A stretch of DNA of 64,000 nucleotides, from contig NC_092604.1 of the NCBI RefSeq assembly GCF_047663525.1, positions 13,317,501 to 13,381,500 of the forward strand, given 5' to 3'. The notes beneath the pieces are model-generated. The model made no database searches and had not been told where the DNA came from. It saw only the letters and a program-made list of their open reading frames with translations. The DNA comes from Anas platyrhynchos (Eukaryota; Chordata; Aves; Anseriformes; Anatidae). Below, in pieces: positions 24,430-38,340 of this stretch; the stretch's first letter is position 1, and each line of letters opens with the position of its first letter. The position numbers and the translations under genes are program-made.

Positions 24430-27400
24430 GTATTAAAAAAGAATTCTGCATTCACCTTATTTTAAGTGTCCAGCAGCAAAGTCCAACTGCTTTCAGTTTC
24501 ATTAGAAATCCCCAGCTATAACATTTCTAAGTTTAATAGGGATACACTTCAGATGGATACTTTTAGGTCAATGTAATCTGCCAGGTTCCTTTTTAATCAT
24601 CGTATCACTAACATTCAGGCAACTACTTCACAGCTTTCACTGACCTATCTCTCATGGTAAAATCTTACACAACCTACCTTGTGCTGGTGTAAACAGCGAT
24701 GTGCAGACCTGGACCGTGCTACTTCTGTAACCAAATACCAGGTCCTCAGTTCTGTGAGTAAGCATTAGCTGTAAAACTTCTCAAAGTCTCTACAGTGAAG
24801 TATGAATTCATCTCTTTATATGATCTCAGAGTGAGAAATTCTACCTCATTGTATTTGGCAAGAAAACGAGGTACTTACTGCCCATGGAGTTCACAGGAAG
24901 GACAGGAGAAGAGGAACTCATCTGCTCCACATCTGTAGCTAATGAGAAAGGGAAAATGAGAAAATTGTGATGTGTGTTTTACCAAGTGCCTTAATAAGTT
25001 TTTAATCTTGAAAATGTACATTTAAATTAAACAGGTGTATCTTATCTATGGAAGTAGCTTTGAGAAGCAGTTTTTAACAGCGCTGCCCTTTTCCCTTTTA
25101 CAATATTATCTCACATACCCATTACTTGCAGACTTGCTTTTCAAATTGCCATTCCAGCAAAACCACTGCAAGTTAGATAAGAACATGACTTCAGAACACT
25201 TCAGCGTGAAGAAATCCTAAATTCTGTCTGCTTTAAACTGTATGCAATAGCATCTTTTAAGTGGAGCATTACTGCAGACGAAAAGAGATGACAACTGTGT
25301 CCAGTGCTCCTTCAAAAGATTCCCGATAGGAAGACAGATTCCCTTCCAAAAGCACACAAATGCTGGCATTTGATCTGAAGCAGTACCAGAAGCAAGTATC
25401 TTTAAAGACAAAGACATTCCAAAAAGCTTTGTTTTATAACATCTGAAAAAAGAAACAGAACTACCTTCCTGTGCCTGCAAAGAAATTAAAAAAAAAAAAA
25501 GTGTGATCTGAACCACGAGCCAGGTATTCTCTGCACTTTGCAAATGATCCAACTTCCCAGGATCCAAACCAAGAAAGTCATCTCCTGGTAATGGGGTCAG
25601 TTTTAATCTGAGATTAGGTAGCATGCAGAAGTGCTCTCTTTAGGGCTGGATCTCTCTCAAAAAAGACAACATTCATCCTTGTGCCATCACCACAAATGCC
25701 CAAGTTCAGCAAATCAGTCTCCCTCTCCATCATTTTTATGATGGTAGATCCCACAATTACATATAATTGTCATATTTAAGAGCCAGCAAACACAAGTTTA
25801 CATTCCTCAGCCACAGAGCAGAGCCCCAGAAGCCCAGCTCAGCCCACAGCCAGGGTTTGCTGCCAGCCCAAATCAGGCCCTTCACATTCTTACAGCTCGG
25901 CACTGAGGGCTTCTGTTTACATGGAGCACTGCAAAGTTCTGCTCTAATTAGGCAAACCACAAATGAACGTAAACACTTGGGCAGACCATTGTCATGGAAC
26001 ACGAAGAGCACACACAGCTCTGTGCTTACAGAAATTAATCCCGCTATGTCTCCAGCCACACCTACCGAGCTCTTTGCTGAGCAGCCTTGGTTTTACTACA
26101 CAAGTCCAACAGCTTCAGTTCAGCGTACCGACTGCCACTCACAACAAAAGTGGCAGGTTTAAACAGCATGGGTTCTGCCCATCTCATTTTCTGTTAACTG
26201 GAGACATTTACTGCCCAGAACTTCTACCAAACGTGCCCTTGTATGGCTGGGCTCTTCCTCGTGTTTCTCGCACCGCTGTCCAGAAAGCTGGGTATGGCAC
26301 AGCCATCCTGGAGCACTGACAGCCACACGCCATGCAGCACTTCTTACAGCTCCCCTGATCTGCTTACAGGAAAAATAAAAAGTTTTGCATCTTCCTGTTT
26401 TCCACTTTATTTCTATGTTCTCCTTAATGCAGGAATTGTGAACCCTTTGAAAGAGGTAGGTAACTCAAGCTATACACATTTTTGTAAGTAAAAAAAGATT
26501 CTTTATCTGCAGTATAACAATTTTAGATACCTGGAAAGAGCCTCTTTTTTGCCCCTATTTAAAGCTAAATATGCTTCCATATACAGCCAGAACAACTTCA
26601 ATAGTAAGTGCAGCATTGAAGTTACTTTTATTCTCCTGAGAATGGCAAGATTTAGTCCATGGAGACACCAGTGCTGTGCACAGCTGAGCTTTCAGGAAGG
26701 CTGCAGTGACCGATCAGCAGATGGCCGTGTAAAGGTTACCTGCTGCTGTCCGGCAGGGAGAGGTCAGCTGCCCCCAGCCAGCCAGATGGCAGCGCCCGAG
26801 GAGCGGCGATGTGTGAATAGCCAGCACTTCGGGCAGTAAGCTACACCTGCCAACATCTGGAATAATTTATCAAATATCATTCAAAAAGCAACCAAACAAC
26901 ACGCGTGCCTTCGGAAGAGTAATTCTGAGCGGTGAGCGTGTCACCAGGGAGCTGGCATAGGCTCAAGTCCTGTACTCCCACACTGCTACAGTGCCACACG
27001 GAAAGTTGCAAACAGAAATGCAACACTTGCTGGCTACACTCGAAAGGGTAATTTCAGCTCCTGCTTGACATTACATCGATTTTTTAATTACCAACACTCA
27101 CCACGGCCAGCACACCGGTCACAGCTCTCCTGGTGCCAGCTCTGAAGTTCCTGGGATCGCCTCCGTGTTCGGCCAAGCCCTGCTGTGAGCCCCACGATGC
27201 CATCCCAGCAGGAACACGGCGAGCCGAGACCCCAAAAAAGCACCAACTTACCCCACAATTTGCCTCAAATAGGTGAATTATAAAATGCCTCTTATTCACA
27301 TAAACTAGCACGTTCAGTATTTCAAGCAGCTCTTTACGAAGCACAGCAATGCTGGTTCTCATGCACATCCCTCCCCTCCAGCCCTTTTTTTTGTCATAAT

Positions 27401-28261
27401 TATATGCAACATTAGGCTCCTAACAGCAACTCAGCTAAGAGAGGAGATATGGATCAACAACCGGCTACAGCTTTGGAAACAGGTTTGCTCTACCAGATGA
27501 AAAGGACAAAAGTCTGCTCAGCTATGAAGAGCAGCTGGTGCCAATACAACTATTTACCCTCTGACCTTTCCTCTGCCCAGTAAGTGAACAGTGCCAATTG
27601 TTTTCTTGGATTATATACTGTTTACAAGCCCTGAGTGGCATGAAAGGAATTAATAATTTAGCTCATGGAGCTGATGACCTTTATTGGGGTACCCCCTATT
27701 TGCTGGGCAGAAATCAGAGCAAAGGCTGCCTTGAAGCCACAGGGTTGCTTTAAGAGTTTCCCACTTTACAGCCTAATTGGCCACCATAACATAAATCAAT
27801 TATTTCTCCTGTTTTAAGCAACAATGCTACCTATTCTCAACCGCTCGATTTCGAACTTCCCTTGTATCAAGCCGGGCCTTGTTCTCCCACTTTTACAGCT
27901 GGATAGTAAACACGATGGCGAGGGGAGCGAGGAGAGCTTTGCAGGATGAGCAACGTTGGGAAATGCCAGCAAAAAGAGGTTATGCTGTTCTGAACTCCTC
28001 TTGACCTTTGCCTGCCCTTGTCCCCGTTTATGCTAATTGAAGGGGTGCGCGGGGGATACTCCTAGAAATGAACTTAGCCTGAACCTGGGACATCGCATTG
28101 GGCTTTGAAGGTATCGGTGCACGAGTTTGGCAGCCCAGCACATCGCACACAGGAGTACAGCACAAGGCACCCTGAGCAGCTGCAGGAACCCCCTGGTCAG
28201 CAGCAGCAGAATCACACTCGTACAGCCATCAGGAGAGTGGAAGGCCTCTGCTGCTCATCTG

Positions 28262-29250
28262 GTGCCCTTCCACTAGAAGCAGACCCGTTCTCAAGGCTGG
28301 ATCAGCTCACCCAGGGGTCCCTTCACCAAAGCTTTGAAAACCTCCAAGGATACAGGCTCCACGGCCTCTCCAGACACCAGTACTGCATCACTCCCGAGAA
28401 CACCTTCATCCCCTCAGAGCATCCAGCAGGAATTCCCATTGCTGCAACCTGCCATCGCTGTCCTGACCTTTTGCCACACACCCCCGAAGAGTCCGGCTCC
28501 ATTTGTTCCTAGAACCACTTTTAAAGGACTGGCAGGCCGGCCGTTAATCCCCACTTAGCCTCCTCTTCTCCAAGCTAAACAACCGCAATCCCCTCGGCCT
28601 GTCCTCGCCTGGCAGGCGTTGGAGCCCCCAGCCTCCCCGCACCGCCCCGAGGAGCCGTTGCGCTCCCCAGGCTCAGCAGGGCCCCGCAGCATTTCAGCAG
28701 GGCCCTGCACCACAGCTGCTCTCTGTTGAACCTGGAGGTTTCGGTCGATCCTTTCCTTCTGGTCACTGAGGTCCTCCCGTGCCCTCCAGAACCTCACCAG
28801 CCGGTCAGACACAGACCCCATCGTGCCCTGGCTGGTGCCAGCACCGAGCAGCACTGCCCCTGAACAGGTCCCCACAGTACCCGGCCACCCGTCAGCCTTT
28901 CACCTACCGACTGCTACCCTCTGAGCCAGACAGAGCTAGTTTTTCACTCACATTTCCCCATTTGGCCAAAATATTGGCATGCCAGACTGTGTCAGAAGTC
29001 TTGCTTAAGGTTACGGTAAATGGCAGTCAGCCCTCCCCTCGTTTTGGGGCCCAGCCATCCCGGCCCAGGAGGAAGGAGCCTGCTCAGGCACGGTTTGCTC
29101 TTGGTAAGCCCCCGTCAGCGTTCCCAGTTCCCTTCCCGTCCTACCTGTGCCTGGAAACATCCTTGGGGAGGATCAGCTCCATGCTTTTCCCAGGGACTGA
29201 GGCGAGGCTGAGCAGCCTGCAGCTCTCCAGATCAGCTACTGCTGAGCAGA
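28262..29250 (-). mobile_element. CR1 LINE fragment, degenerate
   Basis: Read on the plus strand the segment follows the antisense of the CR1 3' region in the right order. It starts with CCTTCCACTAGA (about 28,267), then GAAAACCTCCAAGGATACAG (about 28,336), CCCATTGCTGCAACCTG (about 28,434), and GAAGAGTCCGGCTCCAT. Next come TCTTCTCCAAGCTAAACAAC (about 28,564), then the reverse-transcriptase end with GTGTCAGAAGTCTTGCTTAAG (about 28,989) and GAGGATCAGCTCCATGCTTT (about 29,167). The sense strand is therefore minus. The element is 5'-truncated, as usual for CR1, and carries many indels, so no open reading frame survives. CR1 is the dominant LINE of birds and other sauropsids. The middle (about 28,620-28,880) aligns poorly. 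Confidence 0.8.
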
Positions 29251-32200
29251 GCCGAGTTAGAGGTGATTCATTATCCCTTATCAGCCAATTTTACCATACA
29301 GAGACATTCCTCCCCTTTCCCCTACATCAGGCAGAGCTGCTCGTCTCACCTCTCCTCTGAAAACATGCTGTTTGGAGAGAGGAGCGGGAAGTAAGGTCAC
29401 TTCGTGATAAATATTGACAGTTATTTTTGTTAGCATGGAAAACACTCACGGCTCCTATTTACCAACAGAGCCGCAAGCAGGCACAGCACTTCAACATCCC
29501 GCGTGCTGCGGGAGCTGTACCTGCGCTCCCCTCCCTAAGCACAGACGTTCCCCTAAATGTCTGTTTACATTCCAGGGAAATTCTGTCAGCGTGCTGTCTG
29601 ATTTATTGATGCCATCAAAAGTCACGGGATTCCTGAAATGCCTCCTGAGACACGGATCGGAGCGGAGAGGAGACGCGTGTGGCTGTGGCACCAGCCGTAC
29701 CGCGACTCCCAGCCTGGATTTCCAGAAGCCTTCTGCAACGCACCAGGCAGGCAGCCCGCACGGTGAGGATTTCAGAGCACAGCACTGCCCCTCCTCACAA
29801 GGCACATCTCTTAAAGACATTCTGTCCTGATGCGAGAGCAAAAACCACTACAAGATGTAGGGGTAACCAAGAGTAAGAAATCACTGGTTTCAATTTGTAT
29901 TTTTAATCTGAATTCAGAGCTTCAGCTGGCAGCCTGGTAACGCCGGGTCCTGTCTGTGCTGGAAGCTCTACCCAAGAGATCCTTTTTGTGGCTGCAATCC
30001 AACAAGATAATTACTCTCAGTCTTTTCAATAAGCTAAGACAGGACTACCAGGCTCCCCTGATCTTTTGGGGCAATTCCCCGTATTTTAGGCAATCAGGGC
30101 TGCAAGCAGCACCACACTGTTATCACTCCAGCACAGCACCATCAGCACAAGATGCACAGTGACCATGAAGGGCCCACCTCCAGCTCCCAAAGGATCACAT
30201 CAGCATTTCTGGACGAAGCACTGCAATGACAGGCACTGCCCCATAAAGACATTCTGCAGCCAGTGCCTGTCAGCATTAGGTGCCCACTGCAGGCAGGCTG
30301 CCTGCTCCCAGCCACGCCATTTACCTGGAACACGCTCTGGTTGAATGGGATATGGCCCAGCAGGCAGCCCAGACTGCTCCAATATTGAAAGATCAATTGC
30401 ATAATCGTTCTGCAGATCTTTGTGCTGTGTGTACATTAGTGAAAATCCTATATTTACTTTTTGATCACTGATAAAATGTTGGCCAACACGAGTCCTTGGC
30501 ATACCACCTCAGAAAAATCCATCCCTTCAGTCTAGCACATTTACCTACATAAAGTAGAATCAAGCAGCGTTATGCAAGGTAGAGATGCTGCTGATTTTTG
30601 AAGCGTTATCAACCCAGAGTAAGACTCAACCAATAACTAGCAGCACATCGTGCCACGTGGAAGATGCCAGGAATCGGGCTGTAGGTTAGCCAGCATTCCC
30701 AGAGGTGCCAGCCCAAAGCGCTTCAGAATGGAAGCACGACCGGACCTCTTCGCCGTGCCCTTGTAATTCAGCAGCTGGTGCACGACCAGCACCGACAGAC
30801 GGATCCTGGGCAAGCACAGACATGTGGCGAGCTCTGAAAACAGTTTTCCCCCTAACCTCAAGGTTAATGAATTTAACAGTGTTCAAGTCTAATTTTGTGA
30901 AGATAGCATTACAGCTTCTGCTGTACCGGGCTGCAGCTGCACCAAGAGCTTGCTGTGACTCGGCTCTCCTGCTACCCTGGGAAGGAGAGATGAATAACCA
31001 GGACTCACTGGCCACGGGGTCGTGCTCTGTGGAAGGATCTCAGCAGCATCCTAGAACGTGAGAAGCAGGTGAAGGAACTAGGCATGAGAACATTCCTCCA
31101 CTGCTGCCACACGTGCCCAAAGACTGAACAACTAAAACCAACCCCTGAATGCGCAGAGAACATCTAAACACTGCGTTAGGAAGCGTGAAAGCTTTGTAAG
31201 GGCCTATCTGCAATATGCTTCTGTAATGCTCAATCCTAAAACAAGACAGCTGAGCAGATATGCTCCCCGCACCATACATAAAGCTACCGCTGGCATCCTG
31301 TGGTTAGGTCTATAACTCACTTTCAGCACAGGGAAGTGGCAGGTGTTAGAAATATGATATTCTGTGTCGTATAAATCAATCACCAGGGCTGTAGCTCTTG
31401 CTGCACATCACGAGAGGACCAAATCAATGAATGAGCTTAGCACGTAATTTGTCAGCGTGGGTGTAGCTGTGGTTGGTGCTCTTTCATTTTCGTGAGGTCT
31501 TTGTTTCTTCCTACAGGCCACCTGAAAGTGTTTTGTGGCTCACGCTGATGACTGCAATAAATGAACTGTCCTTCGGCAGCAAAAGGATCGACCCGGGGCT
31601 CCCCGTGCCTGAGGGATGCTCAGTGCCTGGGTGTGAGCCCCCGGCTCCAGGCGATGCTGCAGCCAGAGCCCCGCGAGCAGGCCCTGGGCTCCGTCCCGGA
31701 CACGAGACCAGTGCCAGCTCTGAACCTCTGAGAGCAGACGGGAAGGGGCAGCAGTCCTGCAGCCCGTTACCTGCACCCCGAGAGCACACGCAGCTCGTCT
31801 TAACCACGTCTGCTATGGGATCTGGGAGTTTGATGCCCTGTTAAAGAAGTTTTCCTTCCTCAACTACTGACTCAAGCAACTTTCGTGCAATTCAGTGATC
31901 TACGGCCCTCCAGCCTCACTGACCACTTGCCCTGCAGCCCTAAAATACTGACAATTCGGGTTTGTTGGAGTGAAAAGCTTGCATTATTAGCCTCCTAGGA
32001 ATGGGGACTGCATACAGACAAGAATCAAGGGAAATTTGATTCTCTCGCAGCACCTACCTCTCTGCCTACTGTCTCTGGTGTTTGCAAACCGTATTAGCTC
32101 CTGCTGCTTGCAATTCCAGAAACACTCCTTTCTCTTCGGCCTCATTCCATCTGCATCTGTCTGCTGCTATAATCTCATTTCGCAGGACGCCAGCTCGCTT

Positions 32201-35200
32201 ATTAGCTTGTAAGTGTGGCAGCACACATCTAAGCAGCATGGAAAACACAGCAAAGTGTTTGAGAACTAGAAAACATACTCCAAGATAGAAGCATCATTCC
32301 TAGCATTCGGTATTTGTTGATATTTATTTCTATCTGTACTAGATTACAGGACAGGGAAAATACCTACATTTCTAAAAAGGAAGCTACCATTCTGCCCAGT
32401 GGAAAAATAATTTTGAAGTGACTTCAGTATGCACTGCTGCTCTATAGACAAATCCGAAGCTTTAATTCTAGTTTGATCTGACCTCACAGCAACAACACAA
32501 GAGTTTACGTTTTGCTGGTTTCCATGAAAAGGCAGGATAAGGTTTTGCCTTTTTTGTATCAGGTTAAGAGAGATGACTATAAAACTTGTAATTCTAAAGC
32601 ACTAGTCACGTACATCGAGAGAAATCTGTTCCTATTCTTCTGTTAGGAGCTGAGCATATTCGCTCACCAAGTAGATTAAAAACATTTGAAGATCAGCATG
32701 TGTTTTTTTCCACCAAAACCAGGCTAAACAGTAGCAGCAATTTATCGTTCAATTTTTTATGCAGCAGCACAAACACAGCTTAAAGGAATTATCTCCTCAG
32801 CGTACAGCTCCAGCTGTCAGGACAGGGTATCAGCACCTCCCCTTCTGCTCATGACTCGTTCGCCGTCTCCTTTAGGAAAGTGTCTTTGAAAACCTGCATC
32901 CTGGGCAGCTGAAGTGTGAATGGAAAATATCCGACAGACAAAATCATTTGCTTTTCTCACCATCAGCTTGATGAAAACCTCACGCACCTCATTTCCACTG
33001 ATTTCTTGTGGAGGAGGTGTGCAGAGTGCAGCTCACCAGCGGACAGCTGCCAAATGTGCCGCACAGCAGCACTGGGGCAGCGGCACCACTGCAGCCTCGT
33101 TTGTCCCGACAGCATCCTTGCCCAGCAGCACCCGACGTGCTCACACTCCCAAACCAGAGACATTCGAGTTCTCTCCTCGTGTTACAGAGAAATTGAGCGC
33201 CCTGTGACCCCGAAACAAGAACCCCCGCCTCGGCAGTCCCCGTTCTGCAGATGGCCGCGTTCTGCTTGGCCAGCGGCGTGCTTCGAGGCTCGCCACTCGA
33301 GCACCAGCCCAGCTCCCCCCGCCGCAGCCACGAGCCGTGTCCGTGCCTGGAAGCAGCTCACCGTCCCGAAGGAGGGCATTGAGGAGCAGCTGGCGGCCTG
33401 GCCCTCAGCCACTGTGCAGTGACCGACCCGTTGGGTATGTCCTGCACTTACAGCACCGGGTTCGGGCTCCTGGAGCTCTTCAAACTGAAAAAGGACAAGG
33501 GCGCAGGGAGCCGCACTGTGCCACCCCCAGCACAGCTCCGGAGGGCAGCGGGGCTCGGGTCACAGCAGGCACGCGGGGATGGTTTTCCTGGCGCAGGAAT
33601 TCTGGCAATGCAAGTGACAGCTATTTCACCATAAATATTATGGTATTCCTTACACAAGGGCTACTGCAGGAGTCCTCATAGAAAGAGCAGTTGTAAACAA
33701 CTTGTTTCAGCTTACAGCAATTTCCCAGATAAGAGTTCACGTAACCCCTACCCGCCTGCTCCAATAAAACACCCTACAGAGGCTGGCAGGGACTGTTGGC
33801 TTGTTGTTGGGCAATCTCCAGCTCTATGTATATATTTTTATTTTCAGCACAGGTTAAACACAGAAGAAAAGGAGCAGCATGCAGAGGGCCGTCCTTTCCC
33901 CGCTATCAGCCTGCAGCACAGGCTGTTTAACCTCGGTTTGTTTCATGAAGCTGGAAGTTTCTGCAACCTGCCCCTGCAGAGGCCGGCAGCGTGCTGCTGG
34001 ACCTGCGGGTAGAGCACAGGGAGGCTTGGGAACAGGGGATGAGAACGGCTCCTGTTGGCTACAGAAACCCCAAATAAATCCAGAAGCAAAGCACAGCGCA
34101 GCTCCAGTGCTGGAAACGTCTTTAGCCTGAGCTGAGCCTGCACAGAGGTGATTCATCAGTTTTCCTCACAACTTTGCCGTTTGTTTGTTTTCACACACAG
34201 AAGCAGCCTGCCCGTCCTCGTGTGTGCGTCACCTCCTGGGACGGGCACGGACACGGACAGGGACACGGACACGGCGCTTCCCCCGCCGACGCTGCTGTCC
34301 GGGCAGCGGCCCCGCTTCCCAGCCGGGGTGATGGATCACGCTCTGCCCCTCAGAAGGGCCGATCGGTTTCCTGGTGCCAGGAAAATGATTGATGAATATT
34401 TCGAGCCGTGGGCCTCTCCTCCTGCTGGGTGCCCTTTTTACACGTCTCCACCGGGCCTGGGGAGCTTTTCCGAGACGAGGAAGTGTCATTTTTATGGATA
34501 TCATCCCGGGGCAAGGACAGTGCGCTGGGGAGAGCTGCTATGGAAATGGAGATGAAACACAAAGGCTGGCTCCAGCGTGAAGGTAACAAAGCAATGCAGC
34601 AGGCACCGGGGAAGCAGGGAGCGACAAGCAGGCAAAGAAAAGCCTCCTGAAGCCACAGGCAGGGCGGGAGGCACGGAACAGCCACACCGGCAGGGCAGGG
34701 CAAGCTGCACGGTGCGCCCACACCGCGGCGGCTTCCTCACTGGGGATGGTGATGCGATGGCCAAGCTGGGCCCTGCCCCGGGTGGCCAAGCTGACAGACA
34801 CTGCTCGAGGAAGCTGGGTGCGAGAGGCTGCGTTTGCAATTAATCACCCCAGAAAAACACCAAGCACGCACCCAGCATTACTCCTGGCTGGTTGAGAAAC
34901 CTGGCTCGAGGTGCTACAGAGAAACCACGGCTTCTCTGCAGCAAAACTTCGGCTCCTGCTGAACTGACACCCAGAGATCCAACTCCAGGGAAAAACTACT
35001 TTAAAAAGCTCACGTTCCACCAAAAAACAAGAGAAGACCCCAGCTCGGCTGGTACCCACCCCAAGCTGAGGCTCAGTAACCAAGAACAGGGTGCTGCAGG
35101 GAGGGAAGCTGCCCGCAGGTGAGGCCAGTCGCTGCCCGTGCCCAGCAGAAAGGCAGCTCTCTGAGGCTGTTACAGAGCTGGCTCAGGACCTGAAATCTCA

Positions 35201-36129
35201 CAGCAGAAGCGTACATAACACATTTACAGCAGCAATACATTCAGAGCAGTTCTTACTGTGCCCTGCCAAAGCACAAAGTCAGGGTACGGCTGGGAGACCA
35301 GAGGAGACTTGGGGCGGACATGGGCAGCATCTGGCAGCAGCTCCACACAGCACAACTTGCTCCATTTTCCTACAACCCCAGGAGCCAGCAGGCTCCCAGA
35401 GGAGCCACACGCTCCTCAGAGGCATGGCAGAGCCAGCGGCAGCCCCGCAGAGCCAGCCCCGAGCTGTGAGCACCGCACCACAGCGCGCCCACCACAGCTC
35501 CCCACGAGGGCACAGGCTGCCTCCTGCTCCTGCCTTCTGGGAGCCTTCAGACTGATGTCCAAGGACATAAAATTCGAGGTTATATTTCCTTGAAACATTT
35601 AAAGTTCCCATCAAGTTTCAGCCGGGAGATGTGCTTGAAGCCAAGGACAGCGCAGCACTTCGCAGCCAGCCCGGCATTAGAGCTCTGGTGAATCTTTAGC
35701 ATTTTCTGATGCACACAAAGGGAAAAAACAGCTAAAAGTGTTCAATCCTTCACAGCGACCAGAAACTTCCAGCACCCCCACAAAGGCAGCGAGGAGGTGA
35801 CACAAGGCAGACGCCCCACACACACCTCACGAAAGACGCGGGGTCACCTCCTGGGGGTGACGCTCCTCACAGAGCCGCTGAGAATTGGGGTGCTGCAGGC
35901 ACAGGCTGCCTGCAGGGTACGCGCAGGGAATCCTTCACCAACACAATTTCTCTGCAGCCAGCCTACCAGCAGTGTACTTCCTCTTTCTAGAAAGAGCTGC
36001 ACAGAACCATTTTTATCAACAGAAAATCTGAAGTCTTCTAATTAGGTAATTAGAACTGTAATAATTAAGACTAAAGCTAAACCTCACAGGGTCCTCTTGT
36101 CCCCCAACTTCCCTTTCTCAATTAACTCT

Positions 36130-37560
36130 GCGAAGTGATAACCACTGTGGCTTAAAGGCTCAAAAAAAAAAAAGGGAAGGATCAAAAGGCTGGTTTAATA
36201 CAGCTGGAGGGAAAGAATGCATTTCAGCTCACCAGCAACCATCTGACGAAATCCTGGGCCAATTCTTTATGTAAATGACTTCATTAGAATTACCAGATTA
36301 CACCGCTGAAGGCTTTATTTAAATAGGCAGTTTATCAACAGGATAAACTGTGCTCTCATTCTCAGAGAATGCTAGTGTAAAAGCATTTGTTCAGAGCTGC
36401 CGCCACGAAGAGCTGCACAGTAATTCACTCAACCCCTTGCAAATTTGCCTCCCAAAAAAAAGATATCAAAAGTGACCTGCTAGAGACGTGACTAAAAGCT
36501 CAGCATTACAGCAAGCAGTAAGCACAGCCCCCTGACCAGAAGATTCCGTTTTATTTTCTACTGCAGAGTAACTTTACAACAATTCATAGCAGAAAAAAAA
36601 TTGTTGCAGCTTCCCATCACACACTGCCTGCTGAATTCTTTGCTAGTCTTGTTTTTAATACAACGAGGCACGCATAAAGCCTTTTCCCCCGATTAATGAT
36701 CTACAGAAGCCATCAATACTGAATTCCAGCTTTACACCAAGAGGTATTTTTCCATCTAACCATCCAAACAAACAGAGGACTCAGTTCTTCCTAAATTATA
36801 AATCTTATTTCTCACCACATCCACAGGCTCAGAGTTCTGCTGTTTATTATTGTCTGTTATTATTTACGAAAGCAAGAGGCACCCCCGTTCCACAAGCCAA
36901 AACCGCGCTGAAATAACACCGCAGCCTCTTGTTTATTCAGAGACATTTGACTTCAGCAGCGTTGCCATTCGACAACTCAATTTGTTTTTCTTCCTAAACC
37001 TTCAAAGAAATGTTTATAGCAAGTAAACGAAGACCAAGCTGTATCAATGAAATAGTCTTTGTTAAGCAAAGGCTTATCTCATCAGATGCAAAGCAACCAA
37101 GCATAAAGAGCCACTAAAAACGTCAGTGCGTACCAGTAAACTTTCTAAGAGAGCTGCAGGAGAGGGAAGGGATGCAAGCGAGGGCATTTTTCTTAGAAAC
37201 TTTGCCTTCTCTGTGCTCTCACAACTTTGCCCTTCTTTCTGCTGCAAAGCTCTCCCGGATCAGTAATTTACCCATCGGGAACATTAAGGGAGCTAAATAA
37301 TTCAGTTAGTTTCCTGATACTTAAATCTTCCAAGACTACTCAGGCAAAGCGCCCGGAGTTGTCTTAATTCTAGATAACCAGCTCCACTGTTGTTTTATTT
37401 GAAACTTAATGGTTTTTATACCGCTTCAATTATTTTTTGTTTCATTCATAGAAAAAACAACAACGTACCAAATGAAACTCTGGGGAAATTGGTGTTAAGG
37501 GGATCCTGCAACAACTAATTGCTAGCAGCGCAGGGAAAGTGAAAGCCCGAACAAAATTAT
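36130..37560. other. AT-rich intronic stretch before the NR6A1 CpG island
   Basis: About 1.4 kb of AT-rich, low-repeat sequence with many TAAT and TTTAT motifs directly precedes (in plus coordinates) the GC-rich NR6A1/OLFML2A island. I see no open frame, RNA gene or mobile element. It could hold NR6A1 intronic enhancers, but that is speculation. Confidence 0.3.
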
Positions 37561-38300
37561 TTAAAAAGAATGGATTTGACTCGTTTGCCTCTGATTCACA
37601 CAGTTACAAAACCCGCTCCTTTCCCGGGAGGGGACCGGCTCGCAGCGGTAAGGAACAGCCGTCGCCTGAGATTCTGAGGACATGCGAAATGCCCCCTGAG
37701 ATAATGAGGCTGTAATTGCCACAGCCGCTGCCCTCAGATCCCGCGGCCGCATTTCAAAGTTCCTGCGAGCCTCTCCCTGCAGAGCCCCCAGACCCGGGGC
37801 AGCCCCCTCGGGGTGCGCACAAGCCACGTGCGGGGCTTCGGGGCAGGCACGGGGCTGGGCACCGCCGCCAGGAACGCGCCCCAAATTCTCGGTGCTGCCC
37901 CAAAGCTGCTCTTAAGGACCGAGAGCAGGAGCCCTGCCCGCGGTGCCGGGAGCGCTGCGGATCTTTGTTCGGGGCGGGCAGCGGGGGGGCTGCTCGCCCC
38001 GCGGGGACCTCCCGGGCTGCCCCCGCTCCTCCCCCGGCCGCAGGGCGCCGAGCAGGGGCTGAAGGTCGCGGGGCGGCCTCGCAGCAGCGGAGGGGCCGGC
38101 ACCGCCCGGGGGGGGGGCTGCCCGCGGACACGGCACCCCCGGACCCCGGGGCCGGGCACGGGGAGCGCCCCGGGGCGGTGCAGCCCGGGGGGGGGACCGG
38201 CGGGGGGGAGGCAGCGCAGGCCCGGGGGCGCCGCTGCGGCCTTTGTTGTGCCCCCGCCGGCCGAGCCGGGCCGGGCCGGGCCGTGTGGAGCCCGCCCCGC

Positions 38301-38340
38301 CCCGAGCGGCCCCGAGCGGCCCCGAGCGGCCCCGAGCGGC
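38301..38340. repeat. 10-bp tandem repeat, four copies
   Basis: CCCGAGCGGC is repeated four times head to tail with no mismatch, about 70 bases inside NR6A1 intron 1 from its donor. A second short repeat based on CCCCGCTCCGCTC follows it. Confidence 0.85.

Noticed and set aside
25217..25624. 135-codon minus-strand open frame
   Set aside because: It has low-GC composition, no known similarity and no promoter or splice context. Its length is compatible with chance.
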